Source of the DNA: Rhodobacterales bacterium
GTDB lineage: Bacteria; Pseudomonadota; Alphaproteobacteria; Rhodobacterales; Rhodobacteraceae
DNA: 10,104 nucleotides
Reading direction: 5' to 3'
NCBI GenBank assembly: GCA_013298675.1
Contig: JAAFIJ010000073.1
Location: 1 to 10,104, forward strand
Shown: in pieces, positions 1 through 5,729 of the stretch
Position numbering within the stretch: position 1 is the first letter of the stretch
Layout: each line of letters opens with the position of its first letter
Made by a program: the position numbers and the translations under genes
The notes under the pieces: generated by a model
Databases searched by the model: none
The model's input: the letters and a program-made list of their open reading frames with translations, nothing else
Told to the model about the DNA's origin: nothing

Positions 1-531
1 ATCAACATCGCCGCGACAACCTTTTGGGGGCCGGACGGCAAACCGATCAGCGCCAAGAATTTCATCGAGCGCATGTATGGCGAATTGCCGATGCTTTTCA
101 AAGATGAAGACGAGTTGCGCAAGCTCTGGGGTAATCCGGACACTCGCAAAGCCTTGTTGGAGCAACTCGCCGACCGCGGTTATGATGCCCCGGTACTTAA
201 GCAAATTCGCCAAGCTATCATGGCAGAAGATAGCGATCTGTTCGATGTGCTGGCCCATATCGCCTACGCTAGTGAACCCCTTACCCGGCAAGAGCGTGCC
301 GAAGTCGGCGCGCAGGCGATCAAGGGCAAATACGATGACAAACTTGCGACCTTCCTAACTTTTGTTCTAGGACAGTACGTGCAGACGGGCGCAGAAGACC
401 TTGATCGTTCAAAATTGCCGGATTTTCTCAAGTTGAAGTTTGGAAATCCCAGTGATGGAGCAAAGGCGTTGGGTGGTGTAAAAAACGTTTCTGACTCTTT
501 TGTAGGTTTCCAAAAATACCTTTATCGCTAG
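1..531 (+). CDS. hsdR: Type I restriction endonuclease subunit R, C-terminal part (EcoEI type), 5' truncated by window
   Basis: The frame is open from the first base and gives 176 residues before TAG, so the gene begins upstream of the window. Visible hallmarks are FIERMYGELP near the start, a DEDELRKLW stretch, SDLFDVLAHIAYA, PLTRQER, and the terminal GFQKYLYR. These match the C-terminal helical domain of EcoEI-type HsdR proteins (EcoEI_R_C family as I remember it). That domain docks the motor/nuclease subunit onto the HsdM-HsdS methyltransferase core. The nuclease and DEAD-box ATPase domains would lie upstream and cannot be seen. The full enzyme translocates and cuts unmodified DNA using ATP. 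hsdM and hsdS are expected upstream. The position beside a possible att site suggests mobile-island cargo. The family call is strong; whether the gene is intact is unknown. Confidence 0.88.
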   Translation: MNIAATTFWGPDGKPISAKNFIERMYGELPMLFKDEDELRKLWGNPDTRKALLEQLADRGYDAPVLKQIRQAIMAEDSDLFDVLAHIAYASEPLTRQERAEVGAQAIKGKYDDKLATFLTFVLGQYVQTGAEDLDRSKLPDFLKLKFGNPSDGAKALGGVKNVSDSFVGFQKYLYR

Positions 532-545
532 GCAAAGCTGAGGGT

Positions 546-569
546 GGGGGCATTATTGGGGGCATTTAT
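546..569. repeat. Imperfect tandem 12-mer, possible integrase arm-type sites
   Basis: GGGGGCATTATT (546-557) is followed directly by GGGGGCATTTAT (558-569). The first eight bases are identical, and two of the last four differ. Short direct repeats close to an att core often serve as arm sites for tyrosine integrases. That role is inferred here only from the position about 50 bases left of the tRNA-like sequence. No integrase gene is in the window. Confidence 0.45.
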
Positions 570-618
570 TTTTTCATTGATTATTTTAATGTATAAAATC
601 AAATAATTACATTGATAA

Positions 619-638
619 TTCGAGTCCCCCTAAGACCA
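619..638 (+). other. Candidate island attachment site (tRNA 3'-end-like fragment)
   Basis: The sequence reads like the 3' end of a tRNA: T-loop TTCGAGT (619-625), a T-stem strand CCCCC (626-630), seven bases TAAGACC (631-637) that could be the 3' acceptor strand, and A638 as discriminator. No CCA follows. The five bases to the left (TGATAA region) cannot pair with CCCCC, so this is not a functional tRNA. Integration at a tRNA 3' end leaves an intact tRNA at one island end and only such a fragment at the other. The match may be chance, and the parent tRNA was not identified. Confidence 0.35.
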
Positions 639-749
639 TGTCAGTTCAGCACACATCCAAATCCAGCGCTGCAAATGGTTTCGGTGGGCTTAAGTGTTTT
701 TTTGTCCTCGAATGGCTGCAAAATGTCATCAGCTGCCAAACCCTGAGTT

Positions 750-770
750 TTGGGCGAAAGCTTTGCCCAA
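750..770. repeat. Inverted repeat upstream of the GH3 gene
   Basis: TTGGGC (750-755) pairs with GCCCAA (765-770). The nine bases between contain the near-symmetric AAAGCTTT offset by one G. No T-run follows, so an intrinsic terminator is unlikely. It could be an operator or leader hairpin for the GH3 gene, about 100 bases before its start. Function unknown. Confidence 0.35.
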
Positions 771-867
771 GACCATTCTAAAGTGCGGTGACATCAATTC
801 CCGCTTTCGTTCCGAATTTAGGCGTTTTAACGTCGCCCAACCTGAAAGCAGCGCGAAGGGATCTCAC

Positions 868-2538
868 ATGGCCGCCATCGATCATTTGCGGCTTGCGCCG
901 TTTCATCTTGATGAAGCCGCCATTGCTTGGGTGGGTGAAACGCTGGCCGCGATGTCACCGGATGCAATGGCCGGGCATTTGTTCATTCATTCCTCGATGG
1001 GCAAAGACCCGACCGAGTTGGACCGTTTGGCTGCGCTGCAACCTGCCGGGATCACCCGGTTTCACACCGGCGATCTGGACTATGAGTTGGATTTCATCGA
1101 CGCTTTGCGCGCCGCAAGTCCCTTGCCTCTGCTGATCAGTGCCGATCTTGAGGGCTCTCGGATGAGCCTCGCTTTTGGCACCGAAGTGCCGAATCCCTTG
1201 GCCCTTGCCGCCATCAATGATGAAGCTGCCAGCCGCGAGATTGCCCGCATTATGGCGGATGAGGCGCAGGTGATGGGGCTGAATTGGTCGTTCACACCTG
1301 TGCTTGATATCAATGCCGCCTTCCGCAGTCCGATTGTGGCTACGCGTGGTTTTGGCTCTGATCTAGCCACGATCAAGCGTCACGCCTTGGCGCAGATTGA
1401 GGTGTTTCAGTCCAAGGGCCTTGCCGCCACGGTCAAACACTGGCCGGGTGAAGGCCATGATGACCGTGATCAGCATCTGGTGACCACCGTCAATCCGCTA
1501 ACCTTGTCGGAATGGGAGGCAACCCACGGCGCGCTGTACCGGGCAGCGATCGACGCGGGGGTTCTGTCGGTGATGTCTGCACATATTGCATTTCCTGCCT
1601 TTGTGCGCGCATTGCACCCAGATGCCGGCATTGAGGCGTTCCGCCCTGCCTCTGTCAGCGCGATTTTGAACAATGATCTGCTGCGCGGGCACCTTGGGTT
1701 TAACGGGCTGATCGTATCAGATGCAACGCCAATGGCGGGTTTCGGCGCCTGGGGTTCGCGCGCAGAAATGCTGCCCCAAATCATCGAAAACGGCTGCGAT
1801 CTGATCCTGTTCTCAGTCGATCCGGCCGCCGATCTGGCCCTGATCAAAGCCGCGATTGCCGATGGCCGCATCTCGGCCGCGCGGTTGCAGGCAGCACTTA
1901 TCCGGGTACTGGGTCTGAAGGCAGCTCTTGGTCTGCACAAAACGCCGTTTACTCCAGCCAAGAGCCTTGCCGCACAGCTTGGCCGGCCGACCGATCGCGC
2001 CGCAGCCCAAGCCATAACCAACCGCGCACCAACTTTGGTCAAGGATGTGCAAGGGATGCTGCCGCTGTCGCCCACCAAAACGAAAAGACTGCTGATCGTT
2101 TCAGGCGGAATCATCTCACCCCTTCATCCAGAACCGATTCCGTTTGATCTGCCTGACCTTTTGCGCGCCGAAGGCTTTGACGTCACGATCTTTACCCCCG
2201 GGGGTCATTTGGACCCCAGCCAATACGACGCGATGTTGTATCTGTTCGGTGAGGAAACCCTGCTGACCCGTGGTCGCATTTTCCTCGACTGGGCCAAAAT
2301 CACCGGCAGTTTCTTTGGCGCGATGGACCGGCATTGGCATGATATCCCGACCGCGATCCTGTCGTTCGGCTATCCTTATTATCTGTATGACGCGCCGCGC
2401 GTGCCGACCTATATCAACGCCTTTGCCACCATGCCAAGCATGCAAACAGCCGTCGTTGAATGTCTGATGGGCCGCAATCCATGGAACACCCATTCACCGC
2501 ATGACCCGTTCTGCGGGCTGGAGGACGCGCGGTATTAA
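868..2538 (+). CDS. Glycoside hydrolase family 3, NagZ-like beta-N-acetylhexosaminidase with C-terminal domain
   Basis: The protein has 556 residues, with start ATG at 868 chosen because AAGGGA (856-861) sits six bases upstream. The N-terminal TIM-barrel domain (about 1-380) has the GH3 motif KHWPGEG at 190-196, followed by D201-Q-H203. That corresponds to the Asp-His dyad which marks NagZ-type enzymes, where His acts as acid/base. The likely nucleophile is D285 in VSDATPM. From about residue 387 (TLVKD, then LPL) a second alpha/beta domain of about 170 residues begins, absent from the roughly 340-residue single-domain NagZ. Known relatives release beta-linked N-acetylglucosamine from peptidoglycan or chitin fragments. 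No signal peptide is visible, so it should act in the cytoplasm on imported or recycled sugars. It stands alone, with no sugar transporter beside it. The family is secure; the exact substrate is inferred. Confidence 0.82.
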   Translation: MAAIDHLRLAPFHLDEAAIAWVGETLAAMSPDAMAGHLFIHSSMGKDPTELDRLAALQPAGITRFHTGDLDYELDFIDALRAASPLPLLISADLEGSRMSLAFGTEVPNPLALAAINDEAASREIARIMADEAQVMGLNWSFTPVLDINAAFRSPIVATRGFGSDLATIKRHALAQIEVFQSKGLAATVKHWPGEGHDDRDQHLVTTVNPLTLSEWEATHGALYRAAIDAGVLSVMSAHIAFPAFVRALHPDAGIEAFRPASVSAILNNDLLRGHLGFNGLIVSDATPMAGFGAWGSRAEMLPQIIENGCDLILFSVDPAADLALIKAAIADGRISAARLQAALIRVLGLKAALGLHKTPFTPAKSLAAQLGRPTDRAAAQAITNRAPTLVKDVQGMLPLSPTKTKRLLIVSGGIISPLHPEPIPFDLPDLLRAEGFDVTIFTPGGHLDPSQYDAMLYLFGEETLLTRGRIFLDWAKITGSFFGAMDRHWHDIPTAILSFGYPYYLYDAPRVPTYINAFATMPSMQTAVVECLMGRNPWNTHSPHDPFCGLEDARY

Positions 2539-2663
2539 ACCCTGGGCAGGCAAATCTGGTTCGCACTGCGGTTGAGTATTGAGGCCAAAGCATTAGGATC
2601 CGTCGCCGTGCCGATAGCCATTTCGCAGGACCGTCCGCCTGCATCTGACCCGAAATTCATCTA

Positions 2664-2693
2664 TTGCCTTGCACAACTTTTGCCTTGCACAAC
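2664..2693. repeat. Direct repeat of a 14-mer
   Basis: TTGCCTTGCACAAC occurs at 2664-2677 and again at 2680-2693, separated by TT. It lies in the 183-base gap between the convergent GH3 and ArsR-type genes, about 30 bases past the end of the repressor gene. No hairpin or T-run typical of a terminator is seen in this gap. The repeat may be a simple slippage duplication. Confidence 0.5.
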
Positions 2694-2721
2694 GGCAGCA
2701 CTTTCTTAATTTGCGTGCCCC

Positions 2722-3018
2722 TTAGCTATCAACAGCACAGTAGACCCGGTACAGCGTTTCCAACACGGCCCGCACCTCGGCACTTGCAAGGCTGTAGTAG
2801 ATCGTTTGTCCGTCGCGCCGGGTAGACACCAGCCGAAGCGCACGCATCTTGCCCAGATGTTGCGACAGGGCGGCAGGGGTCAGCTGCACGATCGCGGCCA
2901 GATCGCCAACCGATTTTTCACCCTCCAACAAAGTGCACATAACCAATAGTCGCTTGGGGTTTGCCATCGCGGTCAGTGTTGCGGCAACTTCTTCTGCTTT
3001 TGCTTCAAGAGGATTCAT
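2722..3018 (-). CDS. ArsR/SmtB-family repressor, SqrR/BigR-like persulfide sensor
   Basis: The 98-residue winged-helix protein is typical in length for ArsR family repressors. The recognition region is about residues 35-60 (LAAIVQLTPAALSQHLGKMRALRLV), followed by the beta-wing TRRDGQTIYYSL. The metal box ELCVCDL of ArsR/SmtB is absent. Instead there are two cysteines, C28 in VMCTLLEGEKSVGDL and C94 in YRVYCAVDS. They are 66 residues apart, the spacing I recall for C41 and C107 of SqrR in Rhodobacter capsulatus. In SqrR and BigR such a pair forms a di- or polysulfide crosslink with reactive sulfur and DNA is released. The gene is divergent from the DUF2892/persulfide dioxygenase genes, and a palindrome in the shared promoter implies control of both sides. 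Its own ribosome binding site is weak. Persulfide sensing is inferred from cysteine spacing and neighbours. Confidence 0.85.
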   Translation of the reverse strand: MNPLEAKAEEVAATLTAMANPKRLLVMCTLLEGEKSVGDLAAIVQLTPAALSQHLGKMRALRLVSTRRDGQTIYYSLASAEVRAVLETLYRVYCAVDS

Positions 3019-3045
3019 CGTTTTTTCTCAAAGTAGTCTTCACTC

Positions 3046-3075
3046 TTGACACTTTAGTACTTACGTAAGTACAAA
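3046..3075 (+). promoter_or_regulatory. Promoter of the DUF2892 gene
   Basis: TTGACA (3046-3051) is a perfect -35 box. TACAAA (3070-3075) is a four-of-six -10 box after an 18-base spacer. The palindromic operator 3057-3072 fills the spacer and covers the start of the -10 box, so a bound repressor would block polymerase. Transcription would begin about 25 bases before the DUF2892 start. Confidence 0.6.
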
Positions 3076-3079
3076 GCAA
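3051..3079 (-). promoter_or_regulatory. Promoter of the ArsR-type repressor gene
   Basis: Read on the minus strand, TTGCTT (3079 to 3074) can serve as -35 and TAAAGT (3056 to 3051) as -10, four of six to consensus, with a 17-base spacer (3057-3073) that contains the whole palindrome. This predicts autoregulation by the same operator as the divergent promoter. Confidence 0.45.
3057..3072. promoter_or_regulatory. Perfect 16-bp palindrome, probable operator of the ArsR-type repressor
   Basis: GTACTTACGTAAGTAC is its own reverse complement over all 16 bases. It lies midway between two divergent start codons and inside the spacers of both predicted promoters. Dimeric ArsR-family repressors bind palindromes of this size in this position. 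The assignment to the neighbouring repressor is by position. Confidence 0.75.
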
Positions 3080-3106
3080 CATCATCCGACCAAAAGGAGA
3101 AAAGAA

Positions 3107-3331
3107 ATGGTAAATGTAGGTACTCTGGATCGCACCCTTCGCGTTATCATCGGGGTCGTGCTGTTGATTTCGCCTTTCTTGCCCCCCCTTGCATCGGTTT
3201 TTGCAGGCTGGGGAGCATGGAAATTCCTTGTCGCTGCTGTCGGCCTTGTGTTGCTTGGGACCGCAGCGTTCAGATCCTGCCCGCTCTATACTCTGCTTGG
3301 TATCCGGACATGCCCTCTTGGCAAAGACTGA
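3107..3331 (+). CDS. DUF2892 (YgaP-like) small inner-membrane protein
   Basis: The protein has 74 residues. AAGGAG (3094-3099) sits seven bases before the ATG. The N-terminal NVGTLDRTLRVIIG motif opens the DUF2892 family. Two hydrophobic segments follow (about 11-31 and 38-55), suggesting a helical hairpin in the inner membrane. The C-terminus carries FRSCPLYTLLGIRTCP with cysteines C58 and C69, the family signature. In YgaP the equivalent membrane domain is fused to a rhodanese, and stand-alone forms are common in sulfur-oxidation operons. The molecular role is not settled; handling of sulfur species at the membrane is an inference. It is the first gene to the right of the shared operator and so the most directly repressed. 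A 247-base gap separates it from the persulfide dioxygenase. Confidence 0.85.
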   Translation: MVNVGTLDRTLRVIIGVVLLISPFLPPLASVFAGWGAWKFLVAAVGLVLLGTAAFRSCPLYTLLGIRTCPLGKD

Positions 3332-3578
3332 TCCCGCCCCGCACAATCAAGGCGATTGCGCTGTGTCATGTCACCGCCCGGCACAGCTTGATTTGCCCGA
3401 AACTGATTGAGGGGCCCATGGGTCGGATTGTACCCTTGGACGTACAGAATCCTACCACGACTCCAAATGTCTTTGGACTGATGGGTAGCTGGGACACTCG
3501 CCTAGCTTATGTGATAAGGCTGATGCAGACGACCGCTGCCCAATGCTTCTGAGTGATCGTTACAAGGAGGACATCACC
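3332..3578. other. Gap between DUF2892 and persulfide dioxygenase genes
   Basis: No coding signal convinced me here. The stretch holds GTAC at 3430-3433 and 3442-3445 with eight bases between, the same outer spacing as in the 16-bp operator, though the centre differs. A small inverted repeat, CTTAT (3506-3510) with ATAAG (3514-3518), is also present. The gap is long for a simple operon, so the dioxygenase may have its own promoter, but none was clear by eye. Confidence 0.4.
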
Positions 3579-4481
3579 TTGACCGCCATCGCGCCACTTC
3601 CCCATGCGATAGATCCGTCGATAAAGCCCGAGGTGACCGCGTTTTTCGATGCGTCCACCAACACTGTCACGTATGTTGTGCGCGATCCAGCCAGTACCGC
3701 TTGCGCTGTGATCGATGCGGTGATGGACATCGACTATGCCGCAGGTCGCATCACCTATGCCTCTGCCGACGTGGTCATCGACTTCATCAAGACCCATGGT
3801 CTGACGCTGGAATGGCTGATCGAGACGCATGTCCATGCAGACCATCTGTCGGGCGCGCCCTATATTCAAGACAAGCTGGGCGGCCAGATTGGGATCGGTG
3901 AGAACATCACCGTGATCCAGGACACCTTTGGCAAAGTGTTCAACGAAGGCACAGAATTTCAACGTGACGGGTCACAGTTCGACCGTCTGTTCAAGGATGG
4001 AGATACCTACCAGATCGGCGGGATGGCTGTCTTTGCGATGCACACGCCGGGCCACACCCCTGCCTGCATGACGCATGTGGTGGGGGATGCGGCCTTTGTC
4101 GGTGACACATTGTTCATGCCTGACGGTGGTTCAGCGCGGGCCGATTTTCCCGGCGGCGATGCGCGCACGCTCTATCGTTCGATCAAGCGGGTGCTGTCGA
4201 TGCCAGACGAAACGCGCCTGTTCATGTGCCACGATTACGGCCCGAATGGGCGCGAGATACGCTGGGAAACCACAGTGGCCGAGCAGAACGCCCACAACAT
4301 CCATGTCAAGGATGGCATCAGCGAAGATGAATTCGTCCGGGTTCGCGAAGCGCGCGATGCAACCCTGCCCATGCCGAAACTGATCATCCCGTCGTTGCAG
4401 ATCAACATGCGCGGCGGTGATCTGCCCGAGCCGGACGAAAACGGCAAACGCTTTCTGAAAGTACCGATCAACGGGCTGTAA
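3579..4481 (+). CDS. Persulfide dioxygenase-like metallo-beta-lactamase-fold protein (ETHE1/Blh type)
   Basis: The 300-residue protein belongs to the metallo-beta-lactamase fold. Start is TTG at 3579, with a full AAGGAGG (3564-3570) eight bases upstream; an in-frame ATG at 3543 lacks such a site. The motif H84-V-H86-A-D88-H89, then H159 in TPGHT, D176 in FVGDTLF and H218 in CHDYG are the metal positions. In ETHE1-type enzymes the equivalents of H84, H159 and D176 hold a single Fe(II). Further family marks are HLSGAPYIQ and ARADFPGGD. Known relatives oxidise glutathione persulfide to sulfite and glutathione in the cytoplasm. The older name 'beta-lactamase-like hydrolase' does not imply antibiotic resistance. 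Neighbours (two-cysteine repressor, DUF2892, DUF442) support a sulfide-detoxification role. Fold certain, substrate likely. Confidence 0.87.
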   Translation: MTAIAPLPHAIDPSIKPEVTAFFDASTNTVTYVVRDPASTACAVIDAVMDIDYAAGRITYASADVVIDFIKTHGLTLEWLIETHVHADHLSGAPYIQDKLGGQIGIGENITVIQDTFGKVFNEGTEFQRDGSQFDRLFKDGDTYQIGGMAVFAMHTPGHTPACMTHVVGDAAFVGDTLFMPDGGSARADFPGGDARTLYRSIKRVLSMPDETRLFMCHDYGPNGREIRWETTVAEQNAHNIHVKDGISEDEFVRVREARDATLPMPKLIIPSLQINMRGGDLPEPDENGKRFLKVPINGL

Positions 4482-4539
4482 CAGCCCATCGCCGGATAAC
4501 CAAACCAGCCATAGCCAGCCCACCAATAGGAAGTAACCG

Positions 4540-4881
4540 ATGTCGATCAAGACCATTTCCCCGACGCTGTCGGTGTCCCCGCAAATCCTTCCACAGAATG
4601 TGGCCGCCCTTGCCAGCGCTGGATTCAGGTCGATTATCTGCAATCTGCCTGATGGCGAATGTGGGTCTGGGCAACCGGGTTTTGACCAGATCGCCATGGC
4701 AGCCCGCGCCACAGGTATGCAGGCGGTCTATCTGCCCATTGTTCCAGGTCAGGCAGGCCCCACCGAAGCTGCGGCTTTTCGTGACTTGATCAACAGCCTG
4801 CCCACACCCATCATCGCGTTTTGCCGGTCTGGCAACCGGTCCGCTTCGCTTTGGGCCATGTCGCAGGCTTTGCGGGTCTGA
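4540..4881 (+). CDS. TIGR01244/DUF442 rhodanese- or phosphatase-like sulfur transferase
   Basis: The 113-residue protein starts at ATG 4540 after AGGAAG, 58 bases behind the dioxygenase, in the same direction. The N-terminal ISPTLSVSPQILPQNVAALASAGFRSIICNLPDGE is the classic opening of this family. The active-site loop is C95-R-S-G-N-R100 in IIAFCRSGNRSASLW, a rhodanese-like CX4R loop with a probable persulfide-carrying cysteine. The family is often fused or adjacent to persulfide dioxygenases (Blh), where it is thought to pass sulfane sulfur between thiols. The end LWAMSQALRV is about 15-25 residues shorter than the usual family C-terminus, and other frames do not restore it. The catalytic core is complete. 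The exact reaction is inferred from family and context. Confidence 0.83.
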   Translation: MSIKTISPTLSVSPQILPQNVAALASAGFRSIICNLPDGECGSGQPGFDQIAMAARATGMQAVYLPIVPGQAGPTEAAAFRDLINSLPTPIIAFCRSGNRSASLWAMSQALRV

Positions 4882-5114
4882 CGCATCCCCATGCGAGCAT
4901 GCCCAACCCTTGATTTAGCCTGACGTTCGCGGCGATCGACGAATACTGGCTTTCCATCGCTCTTGCGCGCAGCATTATCCTTGGGCAAACCCGACAATCC
5001 ATTCGATTTCGGCGCTGACCAGCGGTCTTTTGTCTTTTTGGGCCAGCAAATGTTGACCCCTGCCCCCATGGACAGGTATCCAGACGCATTGCACCGCGAT
5101 TTAAGGACAAACCC
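4882..5114. other. Gap before rnd with an open frame ending on the rnd start
   Basis: One plus-strand frame stays open from 4924 to a TGA at 5116-5118, which overlaps the rnd TTG start (5115) as TTGA, an arrangement seen in translationally coupled genes. It has no ATG before residue 40 or so, only TTG candidates at 4963 and 4981, and no good ribosome binding site. Its translation (for example NPFDFGADQRSFVFLG) is not recognised. It may be a remnant or chance. A small palindrome CATGC-GA-GCATG (4890-4901) lies just after the upstream gene but has no T-run. Confidence 0.35.
5053..5082 (+). promoter_or_regulatory. Possible promoter of the rnd-kdsD-lpt run
   Basis: TTGACC (5053-5058), five of six to the -35 consensus, is followed after 18 bases by TATCCA (5077-5082), a weak -10 box. 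It lies 33 bases before the rnd start, the only reasonable candidate seen upstream of the co-directional genes. Confidence 0.35.
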
Positions 5115-5729
5115 TTGACCATTCACCTGCACAAAAACGATTTGCCCGATGGGCTAAACCTCGGCTCAGTTGTCGCCATTGACACCGAGACAATGGGATT
5201 GGACCCGCGCCGCGACCGGCTGTGCGTTGTGCAACTGTCGGATGGCAAGGGCGACGCCCATTTGGTGCAGATCGCCAAAGGTCAAACCAGCGCGCCAAAC
5301 CTTGAACGGCTGCTGACCGACCCTGCGGTGATCAAACTGTTCCATTTCGGCCGCTTTGACATTGCTGCGCTGAAAAAGGCATTCGGGGTTTTGACGGCAC
5401 CGGTTTGGTGCACCAAAATCGCATCCAAGCTGATCCGCACCTACACGGACCGCCACGGGCTGAAGTATCTGTTGCTGGAATACGCAGGCGTTGATGTATC
5501 CAAAGCGCAGCAAACCTCTGACTGGGGGTCGGCGGTATTGACCGATGCGCAAAAAGAATATGCAGCGTCTGACGTGCTCTATTTGCACAAGCTGAAATCG
5601 GCGCTTGAGGCGATTTTGGCGCGTGAGGGTCGCAGCGACCTTGCCCAGCGCTGCTTTGATTACCTGCCAACGCGGGCAGAGTTGGACCTGATGGGTTGGG
5701 ATGAGCCGAATGACCTCTTCCACCACTGA
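5115..5729 (+). CDS. rnd: RNase D-like 3'-5' exonuclease (DEDDy, no HRDC domain)
   Basis: The 204-residue protein is a DEDDy-type 3'-5' exonuclease. Exo I is D23-T-E25 in AIDTETMGLD, Exo II contains D82 in FHFGRFDIAAL, and Exo III is Y149-x3-D153 in EYAASDVLYL, giving the four acidic metal ligands plus tyrosine. Classic RNase D (about 375 residues) carries C-terminal HRDC domains; these are absent, as in the short alphaproteobacterial form. Likely substrates are 3' ends of tRNA precursors and other structured RNA in the cytoplasm. Start is TTG, since no ATG precedes the family start (MTIHLHKNDLPDGL) and AAGGA (5103-5107) lies seven bases upstream. Its 3' end overlaps the kdsD start by 29 bases, suggesting co-translation. 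Confidence 0.9.
   Translation: MTIHLHKNDLPDGLNLGSVVAIDTETMGLDPRRDRLCVVQLSDGKGDAHLVQIAKGQTSAPNLERLLTDPAVIKLFHFGRFDIAALKKAFGVLTAPVWCTKIASKLIRTYTDRHGLKYLLLEYAGVDVSKAQQTSDWGSAVLTDAQKEYAASDVLYLHKLKSALEAILAREGRSDLAQRCFDYLPTRAELDLMGWDEPNDLFHH

Larger units (their letters stand above)
532..867. other. Gene-free stretch between hsdR and the GH3 gene
   Basis: This stretch of about 336 bases has no convincing gene. Its left half (about 545-620) is strikingly AT-rich apart from two GGGGGCAT blocks. It includes a small inverted repeat, ATTTTA (583-588) and TAAAAT (594-599), with a five-base loop. The tRNA-3'-end-like sequence at 619-638 marks a change in composition: the DNA to its right resembles the rest of the window. 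The right half carries an inverted repeat at 750-770 and ends in the ribosome binding site of the GH3 gene. An in-frame ATG exists at 694, but the extra 58 residues it would add look non-coding. No clear sigma-70 promoter was recognised. Confidence 0.6.

Noticed and set aside
619..638. A functional tRNA gene
   Set aside because: Only the T-loop and 3' strand can be seen; the 5' side cannot pair and there is no anticodon arm.
750..770. Inverted repeat as a transcription terminator
   Set aside because: No T-run follows on either strand and the gene it would end is more than 200 bases away.
694..867. In-frame upstream extension of the GH3 gene from ATG 694
   Set aside because: It would add 58 residues with no family resemblance, it crosses an inverted repeat, and it lacks a ribosome binding site, while ATG 868 has a good one and gives the family start.
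1177..1190. Perfect GGCAC-CGAA-GTGCC hairpin
   Set aside because: It lies inside the GH3 coding sequence with ordinary codons and needs no special explanation.
1470..2114. Minus-strand open frame of 214 codons opposite the GH3 gene
   Set aside because: The GH3 frame carries all catalytic motifs through this stretch; the antisense product resembles nothing.
3543..3578. ATG 3543 as start of the persulfide dioxygenase
   Set aside because: The strong AAGGAGG at 3564-3570 would lie inside the gene; it is placed ideally for TTG 3579.
3579..4881. Antibiotic-resistance reading of the metallo-beta-lactamase-fold and 'beta-lactamase hydrolase-like' proteins
   Set aside because: Both belong to families tied to persulfide chemistry, the neighbours are sulfur genes, and no secretion signal is present.
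4749..5132. Minus-strand open frame of 127 codons
   Set aside because: It overlaps the well-supported 3' end of the TIGR01244 gene, resembles no family I know, and has no clear ribosome binding site.
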